Source of the DNA: JANNPJ01 sp965200525
Lineage (GTDB): Bacteria > Actinomycetota > Actinomycetes > Actinomycetales > Kineosporiaceae
DNA length: 64,000 bases
Assembly (NCBI GenBank): GCA_965200525.1
Contig: OZ241368.1
Location: 5,084,001 to 5,148,000, forward strand
Direction: 5' to 3'
In this document: one piece after another, positions 9,292-17,821 of the stretch
How the letters are laid out: each line of letters starts with the position of its first letter
Numbering within the stretch: position 1 is the stretch's first letter
Notes under the pieces: model-generated
Told to the model about the DNA's origin: nothing
The model's database searches: none
What the model saw: only the letters and a program-made list of their open reading frames with translations
Program-made: the position numbers and the translations under genes

Positions 9292-10353
9292 ATGAGTTCG
9301 CACCCGCGCAAGAACCAGCCGCCGACCAAGAAGCCGAGCAGGCCCCGACCCCCCGAGCGGCCGGTGGCCGACGAGCACGCCGTCCACCACCACGCCGGCC
9401 CGCAGCCGGACGGCGACCAGCCGCGGTCGCCCTCCGTCGGACCCCACCGATCCGGCTTCGCCTGCTTCGTCGGCCGGCCCAACGCCGGAAAATCCACGCT
9501 GACCAATGCGCTGGTGGGGGAGAAGGTGGCGATCACCTCCAGCCGCCCGCAGACCACCCGGCACACCATCCGTGGGATCGTCTCCCGCCCCGATGCGCAG
9601 CTCGTGCTGGTCGACACCCCGGGCCTGCACCGGCCCCGGACGCTGCTCGGCGAACGGTTGAACGACCTGGTTCGGCAAACCTTGATGGAGGTCGACGTGA
9701 TCGGGCTCTGCCTGCCCGCCGACGAGAAGATCGGCCCTGGCGACCGGTTCATCGCCGCCGAGCTGGCCGAGCTTCGCCGGGGGCAGAAGCGCAAGACCCC
9801 GGTGATCGCGATCATCACCAAGGCCGACCGGGTGGATCGGGCGGCACTGACCGATCACCTGCTGGCGGTCGAACGGCTGGGGGTCGGTGACGACATCATC
9901 CCGGTCTCCGCCGTGGACGACTACCAGGTCGAGGAGCTGGCCGATCTGCTCGTCGGCCACCTGCCCGAGGGCCCGCGGCTGTACCCCGAGGGGGAGCTCA
10001 CCGACGAGCCCGAGCACATCATGATCGCCGAGCTGATTCGGGAGGCCGCCCTGGAAGGGGTTCGCGACGAACTGCCGCACAGCCTGGCCGTGGTGGTCGA
10101 GGAGATCGCCCCGCGCGAGGGCCGGGAGGGCCGTGAGCCGCTGCTGGACGTGCGGGTGTTCCTGTTCGTCGAGCGCGACAGCCAGAAGGCGATCGTGATC
10201 GGCCGTGGCGGCACCCGGTTGCGCGACGTCGGCACCCAGGCCCGGGCCTCGATCGAGGCCCTGCTGGGCACCCGGATCCACCTCGACCTGCGGGTCAAGG
10301 TGGCCAAGGACTGGCAGCGCGACCCCAAGCAGATGCAACGACTGGGGTTCTGA
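9292..10353 (+). CDS. era: GTPase Era
   Basis: Essential GTPase that binds the 3' end of 16S rRNA and assists 30S assembly. The product has 353 residues, longer than the usual 300 because of a Pro/Arg/His-rich N-terminal extension of about 55 residues. G motifs are visible: GRPNAGKST near residue 62, DTPGLH (G3), ITKAD in place of NKxD (G4) and VSA (G5). A KH RNA-binding domain fills the C-terminus, ending KQMQRLGF. ATG 9292 follows GGAGAGATGTGAG. It is the last of the tightly packed ybeY-corC-like-L12-like-era operon. Confidence 0.95.
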   Translation: MSSHPRKNQPPTKKPSRPRPPERPVADEHAVHHHAGPQPDGDQPRSPSVGPHRSGFACFVGRPNAGKSTLTNALVGEKVAITSSRPQTTRHTIRGIVSRPDAQLVLVDTPGLHRPRTLLGERLNDLVRQTLMEVDVIGLCLPADEKIGPGDRFIAAELAELRRGQKRKTPVIAIITKADRVDRAALTDHLLAVERLGVGDDIIPVSAVDDYQVEELADLLVGHLPEGPRLYPEGELTDEPEHIMIAELIREAALEGVRDELPHSLAVVVEEIAPREGREGREPLLDVRVFLFVERDSQKAIVIGRGGTRLRDVGTQARASIEALLGTRIHLDLRVKVAKDWQRDPKQMQRLGF

Positions 10354-10365
10354 AAGGACGCACCA

Positions 10366-11667
10366 CTGAGTACCGTTCATCCGCTTCGCCGGCCCGGACG
10401 CCTGTTCGCCGATCTGACCCCGCTACGGGCCAGCCCGCCCTACCGCCGGATGTGGTTCGGCACGACCCTGTCCGGGGTCGGCTCCCAGCTCACGACGGTC
10501 GCGGTCGGGCTGCAGGTCTACGACCTGACCCGCTCGACCTTCAACGTCGGCCTGGTCGGGCTGTTCGCGCTCGTCCCGCTGGTGGTTCTCGGGCTCTACG
10601 GCGGGTCGATCATCGACGCCTACGACCGCCGCCGGGTTATCATCACCAGCTCCAGCGGGCTGTTCGTGCTGGCCCTGGCCTTCACCGTCCAGGCGGTGCT
10701 GCACGTGGAGAACGTCTGGCTGCTGTACGCCCTGGTGGCGGTGCAGAGCGGGCTGTTCGCGGTGAACAGCCCGGCCCGCACGGCGATCACGCCGCGGCTG
10801 CTGCCGCCGGACCTGCTCCCGGCGGCCAACGCGCTCGGCAGCCTGTCGATGAGCCTGGGGCTGACCGTGGGGCCGCTGCTGGCTGGTGTGCTGGTGTCCT
10901 GGTGGGGCTTCGGCGGCGCCTACAGCATCGAGGCGATCCTGCTCGTGGTCGCCCTGACCACGCTGGTCGCGCTGCCCCCGCTGCCCCCGGTGGGAGCGGT
11001 CCGCCGCTCCGGGGTGCGCTCGGTCCTGGAAGGCCTGTCGTTCCTGCGGACCCGCCGCAACGTGCGGATGACCTTCCTGGTCGACATCGCGGCGATGGCC
11101 CTGTCGATGCCGCGAGTGCTGTTCCCCGCCATCGGGGCCACCCTGATCGGTGGCGGCGCCACGACGGTCGGCATCCTGTCGGCCGGGATCGCGGCCGGCT
11201 CGATCGTGGCCGGGCTGCTGTCCGGTCCGCTGGGCCGGGTCCGGCGCCAGGGCCTGGCGGTGCTGGTCTCGGTGGTCGGCTGGGGATTGGCGATCAGCGC
11301 GTTCGGCCTGGTCGTGGCCGTCTCGAACGGCCCGGCGGCCGGTGGCGGGGCGAACTGGATGCTGGCTCCGGCGGTGGCCTGTCTGGCCCTGGCCGGCGCG
11401 GCCGACACGGTCAGCGGGGTGTTCCGCACCACGATCCTGCAGGCGGCCACCCCGGACGCGATGCGCGGGCGGTTGCAGGGGGTGTTCATCGTGGTGGTGG
11501 CGGGCGGGCCCCGGCTCGGCGACCTGATCCTGGGGGCCACGGCCGAACTGACCCGCGAGGGCGTGGCCGCCGTCGCCGGTGGTCTGGCCTGCCTTGTCAC
11601 GGTGGTGGTGCTGGGCCTGCTGCAGCCCGGGTTCGCTCGTTACGACGCCCGGGAGCCGACCGCGTGA
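10366..11667 (+). CDS. MFS transporter, EntS/MFS_3-like
   Basis: Twelve-helix major facilitator exporter, 433 residues if translation starts at CTG 10366. The first ATG in frame (10450) would remove the conserved TPLRASPPYRR lead-in and part of helix 1 context. CTG 10366 has AAAGGA 7 nt upstream and gives an N-terminus normal for this family. The A-like loop between helices 2 and 3 reads YGGSIIDAYDRRRV. Substrate unknown; relatives export siderophores or drugs. It lies 12 nt after era and its end overlaps the convergent vanZ-like gene by 28 nt. Confidence 0.85.
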   Translation: MSTVHPLRRPGRLFADLTPLRASPPYRRMWFGTTLSGVGSQLTTVAVGLQVYDLTRSTFNVGLVGLFALVPLVVLGLYGGSIIDAYDRRRVIITSSSGLFVLALAFTVQAVLHVENVWLLYALVAVQSGLFAVNSPARTAITPRLLPPDLLPAANALGSLSMSLGLTVGPLLAGVLVSWWGFGGAYSIEAILLVVALTTLVALPPLPPVGAVRRSGVRSVLEGLSFLRTRRNVRMTFLVDIAAMALSMPRVLFPAIGATLIGGGATTVGILSAGIAAGSIVAGLLSGPLGRVRRQGLAVLVSVVGWGLAISAFGLVVAVSNGPAAGGGANWMLAPAVACLALAGAADTVSGVFRTTILQAATPDAMRGRLQGVFIVVVAGGPRLGDLILGATAELTREGVAAVAGGLACLVTVVVLGLLQPGFARYDAREPTA

Positions 11668-12218
11668 CGCGCGGCCGGCGCCGGGGGCCCCGAACCTCCG
11701 GGCGATCGGCGCGCGCCGATCACTGACAGCACCAGCAGCCCCGCCATCGCCCCGACCAGGCCACCGAAGGTGTTCGTGAGCACGTCGTCGACGTCGGTGC
11801 TGCGGCTCCAGATCGGGATCTGCATCACCTCGACGGCGACCGAGACCAGGGCGCAGACGGCGGTGGCGGCGATCACCCACCGGCGCAGAGCCAGGTAGGT
11901 GAAGAAGCCGAGCGGCACGAATAGGGCGACGTTGCCGCCCAGGTAGACCAGAAGGTCCCAGGAGTGGTAACGGTACGTGCGCAGGGTCTGGAACGGGACG
12001 AGTTGCAGCTTACCGATCGCCCGGGCGTTGGCCCGCGGCGTGACGGTGGCCACGACGATGGCCAGGGTGGAGCCGACGGCCAGGCTGGTGGCCGCCGGGG
12101 CGAGCCCGAAAGGCCAGGTGCCTTGGCGGCTTACGGCGAGGGCGACGGCGGCGGAAGCGATCACGATCAAGGCGATCAGGAACAGCTGGGGGCCGAACTG
12201 GTATTGCAGAGCGGACAT
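11640..12218 (-). CDS. VanZ-like family membrane protein
   Basis: Small integral membrane protein of 192 residues with about five hydrophobic helices and the VanZ-type signatures VPFQTLR, NVALFVPLGFF and DVDDVLTNTFGGLVG. Family members are linked to teicoplanin resistance, but most are uncharacterised. ATG 12218 (MSALQYQFGP) is preferred over an in-frame start 19 codons upstream because the extra residues are not hydrophobic. It is convergent with, and overlaps, the MFS gene. Confidence 0.85.
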   Translation of the reverse strand: MSALQYQFGPQLFLIALIVIASAAVALAVSRQGTWPFGLAPAATSLAVGSTLAIVVATVTPRANARAIGKLQLVPFQTLRTYRYHSWDLLVYLGGNVALFVPLGFFTYLALRRWVIAATAVCALVSVAVEVMQIPIWSRSTDVDDVLTNTFGGLVGAMAGLLVLSVIGARRSPGGSGPPAPAARHAVGSRAS

Positions 12219-12359
12219 GGGTCCAAGGATGCCCCGCGGGCGCTGAGAGAGCGCTGAGGTAGAGACGCCGGTCACTACCGGTCATCGCGCCGATATCGGC
12301 CGGGCCCGCCGTCCCGCGACATCCCGGCGGGGGTCTCGGTACCGCCCCCAGGCAGCGTG

Positions 12360-12440
12360 TACCGTGAACCTCGTGCGTACGGCGCTGCTCCTCCTTCGTC
12401 GCCGCGGCGGGACCCTCTAGGTCGGTCCTCTCGCCGCGGT
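12360..12440 (+). promoter_or_regulatory. leuA leader: promoter -10 and leucine attenuator hairpin
   Basis: TACCGT (12360-12365) is a -10 candidate 7 nt before a GTG that opens a Leu-rich leader peptide. Bases 12401-12412 can pair with 12429-12440 as a 12-bp stem allowing one G-U pair. A ribosome stalled on the Leu codons (12385-12396) would cover the left arm and free the right arm. Actinobacterial leuA genes are known to carry a leader with a conserved pseudoknot (LEU element), so the full fold may be a pseudoknot reaching toward the leuA ribosome site. Confidence 0.65.
12373..12420 (+). CDS. leuA leader peptide
   Basis: Fifteen-codon reading frame MRTALLLLRRRGGTL with four consecutive Leu codons (CTG CTC CTC CTT) and a fifth Leu just before TAG. 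It lies about 108 nt upstream of leuA. Start GTG 12373 fits a leaderless mRNA from the -10 at 12360; GTG 12364 is an in-frame alternative adding three residues. The Leu run is the expected sensor for charged tRNA-Leu. Confidence 0.7.
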   Translation: MRTALLLLRRRGGTL

Positions 12441-12527
12441 GGTTCTGCGTGCCGGCCGATTTCCCCCGAAGCCAGAGCAGCAGCTCCGACCCGCCGTGGG
12501 TCGTCGAAAGACGTGAGGCAGAGCCAG

Positions 12528-14297
12528 ATGAAGAACTTCCAGCAGCCCTCGGGCATGCCGATTCACAAGTACCGCCCGTTCCAGGAGCAGATCGCCGTCG
12601 ACCTGCCCGACCGCACCTGGCCCGACCGCCGGATCGAGGTCGCGCCCCGGTGGTGCGCCGTCGACCTGCGCGACGGCAACCAGGCCCTGATCGACCCGAT
12701 GAGCCCCGAGCGCAAGCGGCGGATGTTCGAGCTGCTGGTCCGGATGGGCTACAAGGAGATCGAGGTCGGCTTCCCGGCAGCCAGCCAGACCGACTTCGAC
12801 TTCGTCCGCGAGCTGATCGAGCAGGACCTGATCCCGGACGACGTCACCATCCAGGTGCTGACCCAGTCCCGCGAGGCGCTGATCGAGCGCACCTACGAGT
12901 CGATCCGCGGGGCCAGGCAGGCCATCGTGCACCTGTACAACTCGACGTCGACCCTACAGCGGCGGGTGGTGTTCAACACCGACGAGGACGGCATCGTCGA
13001 CATCGCCCTGACCGGGGCCCGGCTGGTACGCAAGCTGGGCGACTCGATGCCCGGCACCGACGTCTTCTTCGAGTACTCGCCCGAGTCGTACACCGGCACC
13101 GAGCTGTCGTTCGCGGCCCGGATCTGCAACGAGGTGCTGGCCGTGTTTGAGCCCACCCCCGACCGGCAGGCGATCGTCAACCTGCCGGCCACGGTCGAGA
13201 TGGCCACGCCGAACGTGTACGCCGACAGCATCGAGTGGATGAACCGCAACCTGGCCTTCCGCGACGACGTCATCCTGTCGCTGCACCCGCACAACGACCG
13301 CGGCTCGGCGGTCGCGGCGGCCGAGCTGGGCTACCAGGCCGGTGCCGACCGGATCGAAGGCTGCTTGTTCGGCAACGGTGAGCGAACCGGCAACGTCTGC
13401 CTGGTCACGCTGGGCCTGAACCTGTTCAGCCAGGGCGTCGACCCGATGATCGACTTCTCCGACATCGACGAGATCCGCCGCACGGTCGAGTACTGCAACC
13501 AGCTGAAGGTGCCCGAGCGTCACCCCTACGGCGGCGACCTGGTCTACACCGCCTTCTCTGGCTCGCACCAGGACGCGATCAAGAAGGGCCTGGAGGCGAT
13601 GGAGCGCGACGCCGCGGCGTCGTCGACCCCGGAGGCGACCGTCGGCGTCGACGACCTGGTCTGGGCGGTGCCGTACCTGCCCATCGACCCGCACGACGTC
13701 GGGCGCACCTACGAGGCCGTGGTCCGGGTGAACAGCCAGTCCGGCAAGGGCGGGGTCGCTTACCTGATGAAGAACGAGTACGCGCTGGACCTGCCCCGCC
13801 GGCTGCAGATCGACTTCAGCCAGGTGGTGCAGCGGCACACCGACTCCGAGGGCGGCGAAGTCGTGCCGGCCCAGCTCTGGCAGATCTTCTCCGACGAGTA
13901 CCTGCCGACCACCGACCCGGCCGCCGCGACCGGCTGGGGCCGGTTCTCGCTGCGCGGCATGCGACACACCAGCGACGAGGACGGCGCCGACCACCTGCAG
14001 GTGGAGCTGGTCGACCGCACCGAGGCGGGCACCGAGCCGGTGCGCGTGGAGGGTCGGGGCAACGGCCCGATCGCCGCCTTCGTGGCCGCCCTGGAACAGC
14101 GCGGCGTGGACGTGCGGGTGCTCGACTACAGCGAGCACGCGATGAGCGCCGGCGGCGACGCCAAGGCCGCGGCCTTCGTCGAGTGCCAGGTCGGCGACCG
14201 GGTGCTGTGGGGGGTCGGGATCGACGCCAACATCGTACGGGCCTCGCTCAAGGCCGTGCTGTCGGCGGTCAACCGTTCCGTCGGCCGGCCTTCTTGA
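12528..14297 (+). CDS. leuA: 2-isopropylmalate synthase
   Basis: First committed enzyme of leucine biosynthesis: condenses acetyl-CoA with 2-oxoisovalerate. The 589-residue length matches the actinobacterial (type 2) LeuA. The TIM barrel shows LRDGNQAL at residues 47-54 with the metal-binding Asp, and SLHPHNDRGSAVA. The C-terminal 130 residues form the leucine-binding regulatory domain. ATG 12528 gives MKNFQQPSGMPIHKYRPF. Expression is likely controlled by the leader peptide upstream and activity by leucine feedback. Confidence 0.97.
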   Translation: MKNFQQPSGMPIHKYRPFQEQIAVDLPDRTWPDRRIEVAPRWCAVDLRDGNQALIDPMSPERKRRMFELLVRMGYKEIEVGFPAASQTDFDFVRELIEQDLIPDDVTIQVLTQSREALIERTYESIRGARQAIVHLYNSTSTLQRRVVFNTDEDGIVDIALTGARLVRKLGDSMPGTDVFFEYSPESYTGTELSFAARICNEVLAVFEPTPDRQAIVNLPATVEMATPNVYADSIEWMNRNLAFRDDVILSLHPHNDRGSAVAAAELGYQAGADRIEGCLFGNGERTGNVCLVTLGLNLFSQGVDPMIDFSDIDEIRRTVEYCNQLKVPERHPYGGDLVYTAFSGSHQDAIKKGLEAMERDAAASSTPEATVGVDDLVWAVPYLPIDPHDVGRTYEAVVRVNSQSGKGGVAYLMKNEYALDLPRRLQIDFSQVVQRHTDSEGGEVVPAQLWQIFSDEYLPTTDPAAATGWGRFSLRGMRHTSDEDGADHLQVELVDRTEAGTEPVRVEGRGNGPIAAFVAALEQRGVDVRVLDYSEHAMSAGGDAKAAAFVECQVGDRVLWGVGIDANIVRASLKAVLSAVNRSVGRPS

Positions 14298-15166
14298 GTC
14301 TTTACCGCGACGAGGCGATCGTGCTGAGGGCCCAGAAGCTGGGCGAGGCCGACCGCATCGTCACCCTGCTCACCCGCGAGCACGGCCGGATCCGGGCCGT
14401 GGCCAAGGGGGTGCGCAAGACCCGCTCCCGGCTCGGGGCCCGGGTCGAGCCGTTCATGCTGATCGACGTCCAGCTCTACGAGGGCCGCTCGCTCGACACC
14501 GTCACCCAGGTGGAGACGATCGGCCCCTACGGCCTGGCCATCGCGGCCGACTACGGGCGGTACACCGCGGCCACCGTGATGCTGGAGACGGCCGAGCGGA
14601 TGACCGAGACCGAGCGCGAGCCCGCCGTCCAGCAGTTCCTGCTGCTGGCCGGCGGGCTGCGGGTGCTGGCCGAGGGCGGGCACGAACCGGGCCTGGTGCT
14701 GGACGCCTACCTGGTCCGGTCGCTGGCCGTGGCCGGCTGGGCGCCGAGCTTCGTCGACTGTGCCCGCTGCGGGGCCACCGGGCCGCACCGGGCGTTCGCG
14801 CTCGGCGCCGGCGGCTCGGTCTGCCCGGCCTGCCGCCCGCCCGGCTCGGCGGCGCCGCACCCGGAGACCCTGGAACTGCTGGCCGCCCTGCTGACCGGCG
14901 ACTGGGAGCGCGCCGACGCCAGCGAGCTGCGCCGCCGGCGCGAGGCCAGCGGGCTGGTCGCGGCCTACCTGCAGTGGCACCTGGAGCGCAGGGTCCGCTC
15001 GCTGCGCTGGGTCGACCGGCGCGACGACGTCGTCGACGTGGCCGAGGCCGAGCGCCGGGCCAAGGCCGAGCGCCGCCACCCCGAAGGCCTGGAACGCCGG
15101 CCCGGCGACCCGGCGCCCCCGATCGAGCTCGACGCCCCCGAACGCCGTCCCGAAGGAGTGAGTTGA
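14294..15166 (+). CDS. recO: DNA repair protein RecO
   Basis: Recombination mediator that anneals ssDNA and, with RecR, loads RecA in the RecF pathway. The product has 290 residues: an OB fold at the N-terminus (LSLYRDEAIVLRAQKLGEAD), a helical middle, and a zinc site CARCGATG...CPAC near residues 155-180. TTG 14294 overlaps the leuA stop by four bases (TTGA), and the stop overlaps uppS by one base, so leuA-recO-uppS appears to be one translationally coupled unit. The C-terminal 50 residues are charged and Arg/Glu/Pro-rich. Confidence 0.94.
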   Translation: MSLYRDEAIVLRAQKLGEADRIVTLLTREHGRIRAVAKGVRKTRSRLGARVEPFMLIDVQLYEGRSLDTVTQVETIGPYGLAIAADYGRYTAATVMLETAERMTETEREPAVQQFLLLAGGLRVLAEGGHEPGLVLDAYLVRSLAVAGWAPSFVDCARCGATGPHRAFALGAGGSVCPACRPPGSAAPHPETLELLAALLTGDWERADASELRRRREASGLVAAYLQWHLERRVRSLRWVDRRDDVVDVAEAERRAKAERRHPEGLERRPGDPAPPIELDAPERRPEGVS

Positions 15167-16005
15167 TGCCGGTCCGGCGTCGTCCGAAAGTTCTGCCCGA
15201 CCTGACCGATCTGATCAAGGCGGCCCCGGTACCGCCGCCGCCGCACCCCTCGGGGGCTCGCCCGCCGCAGATCCCGGCCGAGTTCGTGCCCGACCACGTG
15301 GCCGTCGTGATGGACGGCAACGGCCGGTGGGCCAACGCCCGCGGCCTGCCCCGGATCAAGGGTCACGAGATGGGCGAGGCGTCGCTGCTGGACGTCGTGG
15401 CCGGCGGGATCGAGATCGGCGTCAAGCACATCTCGGCCTACGCCTTCTCGACCGAGAACTGGCGCCGCTCGCCCGACGAGGTGCGCTGGCTGATGGGCTT
15501 CAACCGCGACGTGATCCGCCGCCGGCGCGACGAGATGAACTCCTGGGGGGTGCGGGTGCGCTGGGCCGGCCGGGCCCCGCGGCTGTGGCGCAGCGTGATC
15601 AAGGAGCTCGAGGCGGCCGAGGAGCTGACCCGCGGCAACGACGTCCTCACCCTGACCATGTGCGTCAACTACGGCGGCCGGGCCGAGATCGCGGACGCCG
15701 CCCGGGCCATCGCCCGGGAGGCCGCGGCCGGCCGGCTCGACCCCGAGCGGGTGGACGAGCGCACGGTGGCCAAGTACCTCGACGAACCGGACCTGCCCGA
15801 GGTGGACATGTTCCTGCGCTCCGGTGGGGAGCAGCGGACGTCGAACTTCATGCTCTGGCAGTCGGCCTACGCGGAACTGGTGTTCATGGACGTGCTCTGG
15901 CCGGACGTCGACCGGCGCACGCTCTGGGCCGCGGTCCAGGAGTACGCCGAGCGGGACCGGCGCTACGGCGGCGCCGTCGACACCCCGAGCGCCCCCACCG
16001 CCTGA
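15166..16005 (+). CDS. uppS: Isoprenyl transferase (undecaprenyl/decaprenyl diphosphate synthase family)
   Basis: Cis-prenyltransferase that makes the polyprenyl-phosphate carrier for cell-wall synthesis. The product has 279 residues. The catalytic motif DGNGRWA is at residues 50-56, followed by GLPRIKGH, and the C-terminal FLRSGGEQRTSNF and FMDVLWPD are the substrate-binding signatures. The first 40 residues are a Pro-rich extension. AAGGAG precedes ATG 15166. Chain length (C50 or C55) cannot be read from sequence. Confidence 0.95.
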   Translation: MPVRRRPKVLPDLTDLIKAAPVPPPPHPSGARPPQIPAEFVPDHVAVVMDGNGRWANARGLPRIKGHEMGEASLLDVVAGGIEIGVKHISAYAFSTENWRRSPDEVRWLMGFNRDVIRRRRDEMNSWGVRVRWAGRAPRLWRSVIKELEAAEELTRGNDVLTLTMCVNYGGRAEIADAARAIAREAAAGRLDPERVDERTVAKYLDEPDLPEVDMFLRSGGEQRTSNFMLWQSAYAELVFMDVLWPDVDRRTLWAAVQEYAERDRRYGGAVDTPSAPTA

Positions 16006-16046
16006 GCGGGCCGGAATATCCGCTCGCGCCCGGCGTTGTCAGCTAC

Positions 16047-16064
16047 TGATAACGGTACTCATTA
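16047..16064 (+). promoter_or_regulatory. Candidate Zur box upstream of rpmG
   Basis: TGATAACGGTACTCATTA, an AT-rich island in a GC-rich background, immediately before the rpmG ribosome site. It matches the element at the znuA start in 12 of 18 positions. Confidence 0.6.
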
Positions 16065-16077
16065 AGGAGTGACTTCG

Positions 16078-16245
16078 ATGGCTCGCCCGAGCGAGGTCCG
16101 CCCGATCGTCAAGCTCCGGTCCACCGCCGGCACCGGGTTCACCTATGTGACCCGCAAGAACCGCCGCAACGACCCGGACCGGCTGGTACTGCGCAAGTTC
16201 GACCCGATGGCCCGCGCCCACGTCGACTTCCGCGAAGAGCGCTGA
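16078..16245 (+). CDS. rpmG: 50S ribosomal protein L33, cysteine-free (C-) form
   Basis: Fifty-five residues starting MARPSEVRPIVKLRSTAG and ending HVDFREER, with no cysteine at all, so it is the zinc-independent paralogue. Such C- L33 genes are normally induced when zinc is scarce, sparing zinc by replacing the CxxC form in ribosomes. This agrees with the Zur-box-like site just upstream and the zur-znu genes directly downstream on the other strand. AAGGAG lies 9 nt before ATG 16078. Confidence 0.95.
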   Translation: MARPSEVRPIVKLRSTAGTGFTYVTRKNRRNDPDRLVLRKFDPMARAHVDFREER

Positions 16246-16267
16246 CCCACCAGTTTCCTGATCGACC

Positions 16268-16298
16268 GTGACGCCCGCGAAGCTCTCGCGGGCGTCAC
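16268..16298. terminator. Bidirectional hairpin terminator between rpmG and zur
   Basis: Perfect 13-bp stem (16268-16280 with 16286-16298), 5-nt loop, followed on the plus strand by CTGCTTT. It sits between the convergent rpmG and zur genes. Confidence 0.75.
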
Positions 16299-16318
16299 TG
16301 CTTTGAGCAGCGTCGGGG

Positions 16319-16738
16319 TCAGGACTCGTTGCGGGTGGCGCCGCGGCCGGCGGCGGTGCAGTCGGCGCAGGTGCCGAACACCTCGACCACGTGGCCGACG
16401 TCGGTAAAGCCGTTGTCGTCGCCGATCCGCCGCGCCCAGCGCTCGACCGCGGCGCTGTCGACCTCGACCGTGTGCCGGCAGTACCGGCAGACCAGGTGGT
16501 GGTGATGGCCGCTGCTGCACCGGCGGTACATCGACTCGGTCTCGCTGGTGCGCAGCACGTCGACCTCGCCGTCCTCGGCCAGCTGCTGCAGGGTGCGGTA
16601 CACGGTGGCCAGACCGACCCCGTCGCCGGCCTCACGCAACCGCGAGTGCAACTGCTGGGCGCTGACGAAGGAGTCGACGTCGTCGAGGGCCGCGGCGACG
16701 GCGACGCGCTGCCGGGTCTCCCGGCGTTGGGGCGGCAT
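16319..16738 (-). CDS. zur: Fur-family transcriptional regulator, Zur-like
   Basis: Zinc-sensing repressor of 139 residues. The N-terminal winged helix includes LHSRLREAGDGVGLATVYRT. The metal/dimer region has CSSGHHHHLVCRYC and a C-terminal CADC, giving the two CxxC pairs of the structural zinc site. ATG 16738 has AAGGAG 7 nt upstream; the longer open frame is not used. Being the last gene of the znuA-znuC-znuB direction and near an rpmG paralogue, Zur is much more likely than Fur. Confidence 0.92.
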   Translation of the reverse strand: MPPQRRETRQRVAVAAALDDVDSFVSAQQLHSRLREAGDGVGLATVYRTLQQLAEDGEVDVLRTSETESMYRRCSSGHHHHLVCRYCRHTVEVDSAAVERWARRIGDDNGFTDVGHVVEVFGTCADCTAAGRGATRNES

Positions 16739-16856
16739 CCGTAACTCCTTACCGTGGTGGCTCTCCCGCGTGCCTGACATCGTCGCACGTTCCGGCCCGC
16801 GGTCGGGTCGGCGGTCGGGCCGGTCGGGTCGATCAGCGGGTCGGCCGGTGGATCGG

Positions 16857-17816
16857 TCAGTGGTCGTCATAGTGGGCTCCGTGAGCGGCGTGGCGGTGGC
16901 CGTCGTGCACGTAGTCGAGATGCCCGTCGTGCGGCACCACGTCGTGACCGCAGTCCGCGCCGTGCTCGTGCCGGTGCTCCAGGGCGGCGTGGTGGCGGCG
17001 GGCGTGAGCGGCCCGGACCGTGGTCGCGGCCAGCGCGGCGACCACGAAGACGGCCACCGCCAGCAGCACGATCGTGCCCCCGGACGGCGTCCCCAGGTAG
17101 TAGGACGACGTGGTGCCGACCACGCTCACGCTCACCCCGACCGTGGCCGCGATCAGCATGCTGCCCCGGAAGCTGCGCCCGATCTGCTGGGCGACCGCGT
17201 TGGGGACGATCATCAGGGCGCTGATCAGCAGCAGGCCGACCACCCGCATCGAGATCACCACGGTGGCTGCGGTCAGGGCGGCCAGCAGCAGGTTCAGGCC
17301 GATCACGTTCATCCCGCTGGCCCGGGCGTACTCCTCGTCGTTGCTGACCGCGAACAACCGGGGGGCCAGGCCGACCGCGACCAGCAGGACCACCGCGGTC
17401 AGGGCCCCGAAGGTGGCCAGGTCCTGCGGTGACGTGGTGGTGATGGCGCCGAACAGGTACGAGTTGAGGTTGGCCGCGCTGCCGTCCTTGGACAGCCCGA
17501 TCAGCACCACACCGCCGGCGATGCCGCCGTAGAACATGACGGCCAGCAGGACGTCGGCGGTGGCCCGACCGCGGGCCCGCAGCAGCTCGATCACCACCGC
17601 CGCCGCGACCGCGAACACCAGGGCGGTGAAGACCGGCGCCGTCCCGGTCAGCAGGCCGATCGCGACCCCGGTCAGGGCCACGTGGCCCATCCCGTCGCCG
17701 ATCAGGGCCAGTCGGCGTTGCACCAGGTAGATGCCGACCACCGGCGCGGTCAGGCCGACCAGCAGCGAGGCCAGCAGGGCCCGCTGCATGAAGTCGTACT
17801 GCAGGATCTCCAGCAT
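16857..17816 (-). CDS. znuB: Zinc ABC transporter permease ZnuB
   Basis: Membrane subunit of a high-affinity zinc importer (ABC-3 family). The 319-residue protein has about eight hydrophobic helices and the family segment YLVQRRLALIGDGMGHVALTG. The last 55 residues are strikingly His-rich (HARRHHAALEHRHEHGADC and more), probably a cytosolic or membrane-proximal metal-binding tail. It lies 5 nt after znuC and is followed after about 118 nt by zur. Confidence 0.94.
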   Translation of the reverse strand: MLEILQYDFMQRALLASLLVGLTAPVVGIYLVQRRLALIGDGMGHVALTGVAIGLLTGTAPVFTALVFAVAAAVVIELLRARGRATADVLLAVMFYGGIAGGVVLIGLSKDGSAANLNSYLFGAITTTSPQDLATFGALTAVVLLVAVGLAPRLFAVSNDEEYARASGMNVIGLNLLLAALTAATVVISMRVVGLLLISALMIVPNAVAQQIGRSFRGSMLIAATVGVSVSVVGTTSSYYLGTPSGGTIVLLAVAVFVVAALAATTVRAAHARRHHAALEHRHEHGADCGHDVVPHDGHLDYVHDGHRHAAHGAHYDDH

Positions 17817-17821
17817 CGCTC

